NCBI RefSeq assembly: GCF_014697195.1
Contig: NZ_JACJRJ010000016.1
Span: forward strand, 53,474 to 117,473
DNA: 64,000 nucleotides
Reading direction: 5' to 3'
Source of the DNA: Cylindrospermum sp. FACHB-282
GTDB lineage: Bacteria > Cyanobacteriota > Cyanobacteriia > Cyanobacteriales > Nostocaceae
Shown: piece after piece, positions 25,653 to 34,749 of the stretch
Numbering within the stretch: position 1 is the first letter of the stretch
Layout: every line of letters starts with the position of its first letter
The notes under the pieces: model-generated
Databases searched by the model: none
Told to the model about the DNA's origin: nothing
What the model saw: only the letters and a program-made list of their open reading frames with translations
Translations under genes and position numbers: made by a program

Positions 25653-25898
25653 ATGTTTGGTCAAACCACACTTGGTGCGGGTAGCGTTTCTTCATCCGCT
25701 AGCCGAATTTTTCGTTACGAAGTTGTAGGCTTGCGGCAAAATTCAGAAACCGACAAGAATAAATACAATATTCGTCGTAGTGGCAGCGTGTTTATCACAG
25801 TGCCTTATAGTCGTTTGAATGAAGAATATCAGCGGATTACCCGTCTAGGCGGCAAAATCGTCAAAATTGAACTGTTGAGTACCCCGGAGGCAAACTAA
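25653..25898 (+). CDS. cpcD: Small rod-capping linker CpcD
   Basis: An 81-residue protein made of one CpcD domain: RIFRYEVVGLRQN...YNIRRSGSVFITVPYSRLNEEYQRITRLGGKIVKIE. It caps the far end of rods and limits their length. It is transcribed with cpcC (42-bp gap) and ends 10 bp before cpcE. Confidence 0.96.
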   Translation: MFGQTTLGAGSVSSSASRIFRYEVVGLRQNSETDKNKYNIRRSGSVFITVPYSRLNEEYQRITRLGGKIVKIELLSTPEAN

Positions 25899-25908
25899 AG
25901 CCCTGGCA

Positions 25909-26763
25909 ATGATAGAACCCAGTGGGTCAGAATATTCTGCCGAAAACGGTCTACATCTCACACCAGAGCTAGGGTTCGCTGAAGGCGTGCGGGACGCACT
26001 CGCCAATCTGCAATCATCAGATTTAAGTCTCCGCTATTATGCTGCTTGGTGGCTGGGAAAATTCCGGGTTAGTTGCCCAGAGGCTATAGATGGACTGATT
26101 GCAGCCTTAGAAGATGAATCCGACAGAACTGAATTGGGAGGCTATCCACTACGACGCAATGCAGCTAGAGCACTGGGGAAATTAGGCAACACCAAAGCCG
26201 TGCCAGGCTTAATTAAGTGTTTAGAATGTCCTGATTTCTACGTGCGCGAAGCAGCAGCCCAATCTCTGGAAATGCTCCGGGAAAAAACAGCAGTATCAGC
26301 ACTGATAAAACTGCTAGATGGCGGTGTTTCACAGGCAGTGCAAGTACCAGGACGCCCCCACCTAACCCAACCCTATGAAGCAGTCGTAGAAGCCTTGGGT
26401 GCTATTGGTGCAACTGAGGCTATTTCCCTGATTCAGCCTTTCTTAGAGCATCCAGTACCAAGATTGCAGTGTGCCGCAGCCAGAGCAATGTACCAACTTA
26501 CACAAGACCCTGCTTATGGGGAACGCTTAGTGAAAATGTTGGACAACAACGATCTGAAATTGCGCCGTGTTGCTTTAGGGGACTTAGGTGCAATCGGATA
26601 TCTGGCCGCAGCAGAGGCGATCGCTGACACCAAGGCAGAAAATAGCTTCAAACTTCTTGCCCTCAAAGGATTGCTAGAGCATCAACTCACAGATGAGTTA
26701 GATGCCATTGGTGTTTGTGATCATGCAATCCGGATAATGAACCTGATGGATTCACTATTATAG
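25909..26763 (+). CDS. cpcE: Phycocyanin alpha phycocyanobilin lyase subunit CpcE
   Basis: A 284-residue HEAT-repeat protein; LSLRYYAAWWLGKFRV and GGYPLRRNAARALGKLGNTKAVPGLIKCLE are the family hallmarks shared with PecE. With CpcF it attaches phycocyanobilin to CpcA Cys84. It starts 10 bp after cpcD. A repeat-rich 230-bp gap separates it from its partner cpcF, which is unusual for two proteins needed in equal amounts. Confidence 0.95.
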   Translation: MIEPSGSEYSAENGLHLTPELGFAEGVRDALANLQSSDLSLRYYAAWWLGKFRVSCPEAIDGLIAALEDESDRTELGGYPLRRNAARALGKLGNTKAVPGLIKCLECPDFYVREAAAQSLEMLREKTAVSALIKLLDGGVSQAVQVPGRPHLTQPYEAVVEALGAIGATEAISLIQPFLEHPVPRLQCAAARAMYQLTQDPAYGERLVKMLDNNDLKLRRVALGDLGAIGYLAAAEAIADTKAENSFKLLALKGLLEHQLTDELDAIGVCDHAIRIMNLMDSLL

Positions 26764-26994
26764 TCAGTTGTCATTTAGTTATTAACGCAAGTTGCTAGTT
26801 ATCTAGTTAGGGCTGGTAATGGGTAATAGGTAATAGGTAAGTTAATTACCAATCCTCAGTGCCCTTTTTCCCTTTTTCCCAATAAGAGAGACTACAGCCA
26901 TCTAACTAGCAACTTGGGTGATTAGTTAAATGAGCAAAAAACCAATGACTAATGACTAATGACTACTGACTAATGACCATAAGACTGTTGACTA
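26764..26994. repeat. STRR-rich gap between cpcE and cpcF
   Basis: This contains GGTAATAGGTAATAGGTAA units near 26821-26840 and ATGACTAATGACTAATGACTACTGACTAATGACC units from about 26943. The heptamers run right up to, and supply, the cpcF start codon (CTAATGACTGACG). CAAGTTGCTAGTTATCTAGTTAG (from about 26789) has a near inverted copy, CTAACTAGCAACTTG, at about 26901-26915, so the whole gap could fold back. Confidence 0.75.
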
Positions 26995-27597
26995 ATGACT
27001 GACGAACTGATTAGTGTTGTCGCCCTTGCAGATACACCAGCGCGAATGGTGACAGCGGTGCAAAACTTGGCAGCAGCCAAAGATACAGCGGCAATTCCCA
27101 CCTTAATAGCCGTGTTTGGTTATAACAACCCAGCAGCGGCGGCGGTGGCAGTAGCGGCACTAACCGAGTTGGGAGAAAAAGCAGTACCACAACTCATCGC
27201 CCAAATAGATGATTATAACTATGGCGCACGGGCTTATTCGATTCGTACCTTAGCGGCGATCGCTGACCCCCGTGCAATAGATGTCTTAATCACAGCCGCA
27301 GCTACAGACTTTGCCCCCACTGTCCGCCGCGCCGCGGCTAAAGGACTAGGAAAGTTACACTGGCATAAGTTGGGTTTTGCTGAAAGACAAACAGCGTCTC
27401 AGCAAGCTTTGGAAACACTGCTATTCATTTCTCAAGACTCAGATTGGTCGATTCGTTACGCCGCCGTTGTCGGTTTGCAAAGCTTGGCCAAGATAGGCGA
27501 TTTGCAACAACCCATCCGGGATAGACTCAAAGAAATGCTGGCAACTGATGCCGAAAAGGCAGTCCGTGCCCGCGTCCATTTGGCTCAAAGCCAATAG
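26995..27597 (+). CDS. cpcF: Phycocyanin alpha phycocyanobilin lyase subunit CpcF
   Basis: A 200-residue HEAT-repeat protein (AIPTLIAVFGYNNPAAAAVAVAALTELGEKAVPQLI, YGARAYSIRTLAAIADPRAIDVLI). It is the partner of CpcE. It lacks the NHCxGNVRR isomerase motif of PecF, as expected for a plain lyase. The start ATG lies within a run of ACTAATG heptamers and has no clear ribosome binding site, so translation may be weak. Confidence 0.94.
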   Translation: MTDELISVVALADTPARMVTAVQNLAAAKDTAAIPTLIAVFGYNNPAAAAVAVAALTELGEKAVPQLIAQIDDYNYGARAYSIRTLAAIADPRAIDVLITAAATDFAPTVRRAAAKGLGKLHWHKLGFAERQTASQQALETLLFISQDSDWSIRYAAVVGLQSLAKIGDLQQPIRDRLKEMLATDAEKAVRARVHLAQSQ

Positions 27598-27598
27598 A

Positions 27599-27621
27599 TT
27601 GTTTTATACACAATAAAACAA
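27599..27621 (+). terminator. AT-rich hairpin between cpcF and cpcG1
   Basis: TTGTTTTAT, loop ACACA, ATAAAACAA: a perfect 9-bp stem starting at the cpcF stop and ending 14 bp before cpcG1. It may protect RNA ends or tune the ribosome binding site. Confidence 0.5.
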
Positions 27622-27634
27622 GGTAAAAGTAAAG

Positions 27635-28474
27635 ATGTCAATACCACTGCTACAATATTCACCCACCACACAGAATCAGCGTGTGGAAGGCTACGAAGTC
27701 CCTAACGAAGATACGCCAACTATCTATCGCTCGTCCGCCGCTACCTCAGATGCAGACATTGATGCCATTATCTGGGCAGGATATCGGCAAATTTTCAGCG
27801 AACACTTGATTATCAAGAGCAATCGCCAACTCGGTCTGGAATCTCAACTGCGAAATCGGGCGATTAACGTCCGGGACTTTATCCGGGGATTGGGTAAGTC
27901 AGAAGTTTACCGCACCCAGGTGGCAGAAACCAACTCCAACTACCGCTTAGTTGATATCACCTTAAAGCGGTTTTTGGGACGCGCTGCCTACAACAAAGAC
28001 GAGGAAATTACCTGGTCAATTGTGATTGGCACAAAAGGGTTACACGGTTTCATCGACGCCTTGTTAGACTCTGACGAGTACCTGGAAAACTTTGGTGATG
28101 ATATCGTACCTTTTCAACGCCGCCGCTTTGGAGACCGCCCCTTTAACTTAGCTAACCCCCGTTATGCAGCATACTGGCGCGATCTCCTAACTCTCCAATA
28201 CCTGGGAGGACGTTCCTTCTATAACGCCCGCACCTCAGGGGATCTGACTACAGAAGATATTCGGCGGGCAATTCCAGCCAATTTCATGGCAATGGCAGGA
28301 AATATCATCACCGGCGAACGTAACTACCAGCGAACCATCGCCTCAGTTACCTCCCAAATCAAAACTCTAGAGATTCCCGATACCTCCCGCGAAGTTACCA
28401 CCCAGCAACCAACAGTGAAACCCACGCCAGTTGCCTTGCCTTATCGTTACCTTCCTGGAAACCGGACAACTTAG
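27635..28474 (+). CDS. cpcG1: Phycobilisome rod-core linker CpcG1
   Basis: A 279-residue rod-core linker. The N terminus MSIPLLQYSPTTQNQRVEGYEVPNEDTP is typical of CpcG, followed by the linker domain ([44 protein letters not shown]) and FGDDIVPFQRRRFGDRPFNL. A basic C-terminal extension should bind the allophycocyanin core. First and longest of three tandem cpcG copies. Confidence 0.95.
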   Translation: MSIPLLQYSPTTQNQRVEGYEVPNEDTPTIYRSSAATSDADIDAIIWAGYRQIFSEHLIIKSNRQLGLESQLRNRAINVRDFIRGLGKSEVYRTQVAETNSNYRLVDITLKRFLGRAAYNKDEEITWSIVIGTKGLHGFIDALLDSDEYLENFGDDIVPFQRRRFGDRPFNLANPRYAAYWRDLLTLQYLGGRSFYNARTSGDLTTEDIRRAIPANFMAMAGNIITGERNYQRTIASVTSQIKTLEIPDTSREVTTQQPTVKPTPVALPYRYLPGNRTT

Positions 28475-28479
28475 GGAAT

Positions 28480-28500
28480 AGTCATTAGTCATTAGTCATT
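28480..28500. repeat. Three tandem AGTCATT heptamers
   Basis: (AGTCATT)3 follows the cpcG1 stop and is continued by degenerate units to the cpcG2 start. No ribosome binding site better than AACACCCCTG is seen before cpcG2. Confidence 0.85.
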
Positions 28501-28560
28501 AGCAATAACACCAATGACAAGTAACAAATGACCAATCACAACTCACAACACCCCTGAACT

Positions 28561-29304
28561 ATGTCAATCCCTTTACTAGATTACAAACCCAGTTCCCAAA
28601 ACCAGCGCGTCCCTGGTTACGAAGTACCTAACGAAGACACCCCCAGACCTTACCGCATAGAAGACTATGCTTTTGGTGGGGAAGTCCAAGAATTAATTTG
28701 GGCTGCCTATAGGCAAGTTTTTAGCGAACACGTCATCCTGAAATTCTACCGCCAGGGAAACTTAGAATCCCAGTTGAAGAATAAAGCCATTACTGTGCGC
28801 GACTTCATTCGGGGTTTGGCCAAGTCTGAGGCGTTCCAAAGTTTGGTGATTAAGACAAACTCCAACTACCGCCTTGTGGAACTTGCCCTGAAGCGGTTTT
28901 TAGGTCGTGCGCCTTACAACAAAGACGAAGAAATTTCTTGGTCAATCAAAATTGCTACCCTTGGTTGGGGTGGTTTTATTGATGCTTTGCTAGATTCTGA
29001 GGAGTATCAAACCAACTTTGGCGAGAATATAGTTCCCTACCAACGGCGGCGGTATAAAGATCGGCCTTTTAATCTGGTGACACCCCGCTATGGCAACTAC
29101 TGGCGCGACAAGCTAGAAAGTGAGCGCTATAAGACAGGAGATATCAAGAACTTCTTGGAATTAGCTAGTTCCATCGAGATCAAGACACTTGTCTATACAA
29201 CAGTTAACACTGCAAACATTACAATTCCTGACACCACGAGGGAGACGAAGCCAAAAGGTATTCCTGTTTCCATCAATACCAGTGCTAATTTCCCTGTGCG
29301 CTAA
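28561..29304 (+). CDS. cpcG2: Phycobilisome rod-core linker CpcG2
   Basis: A 247-residue paralogue of CpcG1: MSIPLLDYKPSSQNQRVPGYEVPNEDTP, YRLVELALKRFLGRAPYNKDEEISWSIKIATLGWGGFIDALLDS. The C-terminal extension is shorter and different (TTVNTANITIPDTTRETKPKG), and has no obvious membrane helix, so it is not the photosystem-I-binding CpcL type. It presumably attaches a different rod or core face. Confidence 0.93.
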   Translation: MSIPLLDYKPSSQNQRVPGYEVPNEDTPRPYRIEDYAFGGEVQELIWAAYRQVFSEHVILKFYRQGNLESQLKNKAITVRDFIRGLAKSEAFQSLVIKTNSNYRLVELALKRFLGRAPYNKDEEISWSIKIATLGWGGFIDALLDSEEYQTNFGENIVPYQRRRYKDRPFNLVTPRYGNYWRDKLESERYKTGDIKNFLELASSIEIKTLVYTTVNTANITIPDTTRETKPKGIPVSINTSANFPVR

Positions 29305-29446
29305 ATAGGAGGAATTCGTTAGAAACTAGTTCTGGCGACTAACCTAATGCGGGACAATATGAATGAGCAGTTTGAGGAATCAAGCCTCGTTCAGTTTTCA
29401 CTAGCTAGCTCTTTGTTTAATTTGTTAATAAGAGGAACAACGCAGC

Positions 29447-30214
29447 ATGGCACTGCCATTACTTGAATACAAACCAAGCAGTCAGAATCACCGGGTCAAA
29501 AGCTTCGGCGTTGCTGACCAAAATGAAAATACTCCGTATATCTACCGTATAGAAGATGTTAGTTCTTACACTGACATTCAAAGCATAATTTGGGCTGGTT
29601 ATCGCCAAATTTTCAGCGAACATGAGATTCTCAAATTCAACCGCCAAGGTACTCTAGAATCTCAACTAAAAAATGGCTCTTTGTCGGTGCGGGACTTCAT
29701 CAGAGGTTTGGCTAAATCTGAAGCGTTCTATCGTTTAGTTGTCTCGGTTAACAACAACTACCGCTTAGTAGACATTACTCTCAAGCGCTTGTTGGGTCGT
29801 TCGTCTTACAACAAAGACGAAGAAATTACCTGGTCAATTGTGATTGGTACTAAGGGTTTTAGCGGCTTTGTTGATGCCATCATAGACAGCGAAGAGTACA
29901 CCCAAAGCTTTGGTGACAATACTGTACCCTACCAGCGCAAACGCTTAGAAGGTCGTCCCTTCAACTTGGTAACTCCCCGCTATGGCGAAGACTTCCAAGA
30001 AAAAGAAGGTACCGTCAAGACCGATTGGCGCTTCACCTTGGATAAATTCTACAGCCGTAAAGCTAAGGAAAAGCGACTGGCAGAAGGCGATCCTGGCAAG
30101 TATGCGGATCTAGCAGCCGAACTCTCTGGCAAGGGTAACTACGCACAAAAGCTATCTGCATTTGATATCGATTATCTCAGTGCAGTGCCTTACCGTGGTG
30201 GTAGCAGACGCTAA
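29447..30214 (+). CDS. cpcG: Third phycobilisome rod-core linker (CpcG4-like)
   Basis: A 255-residue paralogue: [83 protein letters not shown]. The C-terminal tail is distinct and highly charged ([26 protein letters not shown]). The N terminus looks like CpcG4 of Anabaena. The strong AAGAGGAACAACGCAGC leader supplies the ribosome binding site. Last gene of the supercluster. Confidence 0.92.
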   Translation: MALPLLEYKPSSQNHRVKSFGVADQNENTPYIYRIEDVSSYTDIQSIIWAGYRQIFSEHEILKFNRQGTLESQLKNGSLSVRDFIRGLAKSEAFYRLVVSVNNNYRLVDITLKRLLGRSSYNKDEEITWSIVIGTKGFSGFVDAIIDSEEYTQSFGDNTVPYQRKRLEGRPFNLVTPRYGEDFQEKEGTVKTDWRFTLDKFYSRKAKEKRLAEGDPGKYADLAAELSGKGNYAQKLSAFDIDYLSAVPYRGGSRR

Positions 30215-30244
30215 GATTTAAAATCTGATTACCGATAATTTTAT

Positions 30245-30340
30245 ACTGGGTCTGGTTTTTGCGTTGATATGACGACAGGTTTGCAGGTTTTCTGTTAGCT
30301 GGGCGTTATATTAAGTGGAGACTAGACCTAGTTGTTTTTT
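30245..30340 (+). terminator. Candidate end-of-operon hairpin with T-run
   Basis: ACTGGGTCTGG (30245-30255) pairs with CTAGACCTAGT (30322-30332), allowing two G-U pairs, and is followed by TGTTTTTT. The loop is long (about 66 nt), so this is less certain than the other terminators. Confidence 0.4.
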
Positions 30341-30432
30341 ACATAGCAATCCTATTTAAATTTGTAAGAGTTTATTTTGTAAGGCTGACAGGCTTTATTC
30401 GCTTTCACCCATGATTTAAGACTGCTATAGAG

Positions 30433-33400
30433 TTAGCCATTGATTTGTTGTAATTGTTTGATCCTTTCTATCAAGAGACGAACTTGAGCAGGTTTGTTAC
30501 GAAACCAGTCTGTTGACCAAATTCGGTGAATTTTCCAACCTAGCCTTTCAAGCACCTGTTGTCTGAGGCGATCGCGATCTCTTGCAGTAGGTGAGCTATG
30601 GTAAGATGCACCATCACACTCAATTCCCAGCAAAAACTCACCAGGGCGATTATTATTAACTACAGCTAGGTCAATCCGGTATCCTGAGCATCCAACTTGG
30701 GTGCGGATAGTGTATCCTTGCTGGATTAAGCTACGGTAAACATCTTCTTCAAATGGCGAATCAAAGTGAAGCTTATCTGTGTACGAGTTGCCTTGTAGTC
30801 GTTCTCCACCACTCGCTGCATACTCTAAGTAATCACGCAGTGCTTCTACGCCTTTGCTTTTGGCGCGTGTTGTGTCGATGTCTCCAGCTTGTATAGAAGA
30901 AACCAGTGTAATCTTACTTTTTGCCCGCGTCACAGCTACGTTGAGCCGTCGTTCTCCACCTTGCCGATTCAGGGGGCCAAAGTTGAGAGAAAGCTTGCCT
31001 TGATCATCACGAGCATAGCCAACACTGAGTAAAATCACATCTCGTTCATCACCCTGAACGTTTTCCAGCGCTTTGAGAAAAAACTGAGGTGAGTTATCGC
31101 TGCAAAACGTCTCCAGATTAGGATATTCTTTTCCCAAAATCTCAATTTGCTCCTGAATGGCATCTGCTTGGGCTTCGCTAAAGGCAATAATACCAAGGGA
31201 TTTTTCGGGAAACCGTTGAAAATGCTCCAAGGCCAACTCAGCAACTACTTCTGCCTCGCGTCGATTATCTCTGCGTCTACCGCGATCGTAAACACCGTCA
31301 GAAACGTGCTTAAACCATACTCCCAAATCTGGATTTTGAACTGGGTTTGGAAATGTAACTAGTTCAGAGTTATAAAAGTGACGGTTGGAGAAAGCTATCA
31401 AACGCTCATCTTGACTGCGGTAGTGCCATTTCAGCGTGCGTCCAAACATAAAATTTGAACATTCATCCAAAACACTCTCATAGCTTGCATCATCCTCATC
31501 ATCAACATCTTCTTCACTATCTCCGGTTGAAAAGAATGATGTGGGGGGAAGCTGCTTATTGTCTCCAATCACAATAACTTGATTAGAACGGATAATCGAA
31601 GGAACAACATCCTCCGTGCGAAGCTGAGATGCTTCATCAAAGATGAGAACATCAAAATGAACTACATCTGGATTGATATATTGGCTCACCGAAAGCGGAC
31701 TCATCATCCAGCAAGGCTTTAAGGCTTTAACTAAATTTGGTATCCCCTTTTGTGTATCGTTGAGAAGTTTACGGACAGGCAAATGTTGTCTTTTTTTAGT
31801 CGCTTCCCTTTTTAGCCTTGGCAACTCAGCTAGAGCTACTGATGTCTTTTCCCAGTTTTGCCAGCGTTGTACATGAACCTGTTTTAGACGTTCTTTAGCA
31901 GCATCTAGTTGGTTATAGTCGAGTTTAGAAAACTCCTTTATTTGCCGTTCATGTACTTCAACGTTAAAGTTTTTCAACTCAGGCTTTCTTGCGAGAATAG
32001 CATCAAGGCATATTTGATAAATTCGGTTTTCTAAAACTGGAAACCATTGCTCTGGTTTAATTTTATTATCACGTAAAGCATCCAAAAACTTATTATTTGC
32101 CAGACTTTCAAGTTTCTGGTAAGTTTCTTTATAGGTCAGCCATTCTTGAAAATAAGGCAGTTCAGATTGAGCCAAGTTTAAGAAGCTTTTTAGTTCGACA
32201 AAAGTAATTTGATTACGAGGTAGATAAGAATCTGTGATGTCATTTTCATCAAAGTGCGATAATAGAAAATCTAATCCTTTCCTAATATCGTTATAGACTG
32301 ACTCATATTTCTTGACTAATTCAGTCAGTTCGCGCCGTTTAGAAGGAAAATTTATCACGCTCTGGACGGAATCAGCAGAAAGCGAATACTTTTGTAAGCC
32401 AATCAACCAATTTAAAGCTTGTTCAATTTCTTTTAACTCTGCTTCACTAGAAAAATCTGGATTAAATAGAAAACCAAAAATCTGACGAGCGGGGTAGTCG
32501 ATTTGACGCAGCTTGTTTTGCAAAGACTCAATAGAATTAGGTTTACTGCCACCAAAAATGTTAAATAGCTTTAAAAGCTGGCTCAGTAAGTCTTGGCTTT
32601 CTTGCGATCGCTTATTTTTTTCAATTTCTCGAACATCTTTTTTCAGATTAGTAAAAGCATCTTGAGCAATTGCTATATCTACTTTTACCCATTTTTCTGG
32701 TAAATTCAATGGAGCTTTTAATATATGCAGCAGGGCTGGATAACACTTATCTAGAGAATCTAAATTCAATAAAGGTTGAACTTGGAGAATCCCCTGTAAT
32801 TCTTGATTAATCTTTTGGGCTGAAAAAATTGCTTGCTGAAATTCCTCTATTTGTTCTTTAATTTGCAATTCCATCTCAAAGGAATAAGAATCTAGAGAAC
32901 TTTTTGCCCAAATAGTTGTTTTTTCTCCTTTAAAAAAAGGTAGGAATTGCGCTAGTTTGTTTAATAAATCTTTTGCTTCTTCTAATCTACTAGGATTCCA
33001 TTGGCTAAAGTTGGAAAATATGACATTGAGGCTGGGAATTGCTTCGCGTTCTTTTTTCAAAAGCTCACCAAATATCTCAAACGGTGATTTATCTAGAGGT
33101 TTTTCTTTAGCGTGTAAACTCGTGAGATAGGAATTTAGCGATTGACGACTAGAAACAAGCCGCTCAAAGAAAAGGTGATTATCTTCTGCCCCATAAATTT
33201 GTTTAACATATTCAATAGTTTTCGATAAATTATTTACAAGTGCTCGTTTATCTGTTGTTCCACTATGGTGAAGATTAAGGCACACATGATCTAAACCAGA
33301 TTCAGCCATGCGTTTATAAACCACACTCAGCGCTGTCTCTTTTTCTGCAACTAATAAAACTGATTTACCAGCGCCAATCAGTTCAGCAATCATATTTACA

Positions 33401-34389
33401 ATAGTTTGACTTTTGCCGGTTCCTGGTGGCCCTTGAACCACAAAGCTAGAACCAGCTTTTGCTGCTTCAATCACGACTTGCTGGCTAGAATCAGCATCAA
33501 GAATTTGAAATATTCGCTCAGGTTTAACTTGTGAATCTAGTGCAGATGCCGGTATGGGTTCTCTATAATTAGACTGATAAGTAGTTAAATTCCCACTAAT
33601 TGCTTGCAAAATTGGGTGGTCAAAAATTCGAGCTTCATTTTCGATAATGTCCCGAACCATTGCAGCTTTGGCATAAGAGAACAGTGAGAGAAATACATTA
33701 TTTTTAATTTGCCATGTCTTTTGTTCTGCTAACAGTTGGTGAATCTGGGCAATTAATTCGCTATAAGTTAAACTTTGTATAGCTTCTCCCTCTGGAAGCT
33801 CAATCCCAAACGTTTGCTTTAACTTTTGTGCCAATGTTGGATTGAGTACAATATCTTCCTCCAAAACAGATATTTTATATGCATCCCGTTTAGGTTCTTT
33901 AACTAATTCCACAGGAACCAAAATTAGGGGTGAAATTAAAGCATCTTCTGGCTTATCTTTGTCATACCAAGTAAGGGTTCCTAGTGCCAAAAACAGGCTA
34001 TTGACCCCTCGTTCCTCAAATGATCGTCGTGCCTCAGTACGCAATTTTTTAAGCCGCTTTAGTTGCTCGTTGCCTATCTGACGAGTTATTAATTCAAGAG
34101 GATTTGCTTTTGCTGGTAATGCTTTGGTCTTTTTGAATTCAATAATATCTTGATGTTCGCTATCATCAACCATTTTCAAATTAAGCGATTTCTTCCCTTC
34201 TGTCAGATTTTTGAAGAGAATATCTGTTTCTTCTGTCAGAATTTCCAAAGTTCGAGGACTATCTTGCCGGAACTTGATGAGAGGATTTTTTCGTCCCAAG
34301 TCAGCAAGTCCAGCTTTCCACTTGGCAATTTTTTGAGCAAGGTTGTGTTGAGAGTCTGAAGCTGGCTGCCGCATATTATTCTTTCCCAT
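30433..34389 (-). CDS. DUF4011 / SF1 helicase / Vsr-like endonuclease fusion (defence type)
   Basis: A 1318-residue multidomain protein. The N-terminal 280 residues match the DUF4011 type (WKAGLADLGRKNPLIKF...LFLALGTLTWYDKDKPEDALISPLILVPVEL). The helicase core has Walker A VQGPPGTGKSQTIVNMIAEL near residue 320 and motif II LIFDEASQLRTEDVVPSI near 915, then VIGDNKQLPPTSFF and the SF1 motifs QGDERDVILLSVGY and RLNVAVTRAKSKI. A coiled insert of about 500 residues separates the two halves of the core. The last 105 residues form a Vsr/DUF559-like nuclease (SPFEEDVYRSL, YRIDLAVV, LLGIECDGASYHSS, LGWKIHRIWSTDW). Helicase-Vsr fusions of this type occur in anti-phage islands. Stand-alone gene, divergent from nothing obvious. 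Confidence 0.88.
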   Translation of the reverse strand: MGKNNMRQPASDSQHNLAQKIAKWKAGLADLGRKNPLIKFRQDSPRTLEILTEETDILFKNLTEGKKSLNLKMVDDSEHQDIIEFKKTKALPAKANPLELITRQIGNEQLKRLKKLRTEARRSFEERGVNSLFLALGTLTWYDKDKPEDALISPLILVPVELVKEPKRDAYKISVLEEDIVLNPTLAQKLKQTFGIELPEGEAIQSLTYSELIAQIHQLLAEQKTWQIKNNVFLSLFSYAKAAMVRDIIENEARIFDHPILQAISGNLTTYQSNYREPIPASALDSQVKPERIFQILDADSSQQVVIEAAKAGSSFVVQGPPGTGKSQTIVNMIAELIGAGKSVLLVAEKETALSVVYKRMAESGLDHVCLNLHHSGTTDKRALVNNLSKTIEYVKQIYGAEDNHLFFERLVSSRQSLNSYLTSLHAKEKPLDKSPFEIFGELLKKEREAIPSLNVIFSNFSQWNPSRLEEAKDLLNKLAQFLPFFKGEKTTIWAKSSLDSYSFEMELQIKEQIEEFQQAIFSAQKINQELQGILQVQPLLNLDSLDKCYPALLHILKAPLNLPEKWVKVDIAIAQDAFTNLKKDVREIEKNKRSQESQDLLSQLLKLFNIFGGSKPNSIESLQNKLRQIDYPARQIFGFLFNPDFSSEAELKEIEQALNWLIGLQKYSLSADSVQSVINFPSKRRELTELVKKYESVYNDIRKGLDFLLSHFDENDITDSYLPRNQITFVELKSFLNLAQSELPYFQEWLTYKETYQKLESLANNKFLDALRDNKIKPEQWFPVLENRIYQICLDAILARKPELKNFNVEVHERQIKEFSKLDYNQLDAAKERLKQVHVQRWQNWEKTSVALAELPRLKREATKKRQHLPVRKLLNDTQKGIPNLVKALKPCWMMSPLSVSQYINPDVVHFDVLIFDEASQLRTEDVVPSIIRSNQVIVIGDNKQLPPTSFFSTGDSEEDVDDEDDASYESVLDECSNFMFGRTLKWHYRSQDERLIAFSNRHFYNSELVTFPNPVQNPDLGVWFKHVSDGVYDRGRRRDNRREAEVVAELALEHFQRFPEKSLGIIAFSEAQADAIQEQIEILGKEYPNLETFCSDNSPQFFLKALENVQGDERDVILLSVGYARDDQGKLSLNFGPLNRQGGERRLNVAVTRAKSKITLVSSIQAGDIDTTRAKSKGVEALRDYLEYAASGGERLQGNSYTDKLHFDSPFEEDVYRSLIQQGYTIRTQVGCSGYRIDLAVVNNNRPGEFLLGIECDGASYHSSPTARDRDRLRQQVLERLGWKIHRIWSTDWFRNKPAQVRLLIERIKQLQQING

Positions 34390-34749
34390 AAATAGACTGA
34401 TCCTCCAACATTTTCGGCTTTTTCCCCTGCGATTGTTTTTTGGGAGAATTACTTTTTCTACTACTGGAGATATTGCGATCTAAGTACTTATTGGACGGGA
34501 TTTTTATGGATATGCACCTTACCAAGTGAGACTAACTCAGGGTTGTGGGTGGTTGCTTCTCTAATAAACAGAATTTTTTATATAAATCTTATCCATCTAT
34601 TATACATATTTTTGTGCGTATATTTACTCTGTTCTGGGTAGATTGCAAGAATTTTTCTAGATTTTATTTCGGATAATATACAATTTTCCGTAATCGCGAA
34701 TGACTAATTGAAACCACTGGACATTCCCAGCATCGGCTTAATCGCCTGT
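34390..34749. other. Intergenic region, nothing recognised
   Basis: 360 bp of AT-rich sequence between two leftward genes. It should contain the helicase-gene promoter. No repeat or RNA gene seen. Confidence 0.4.
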
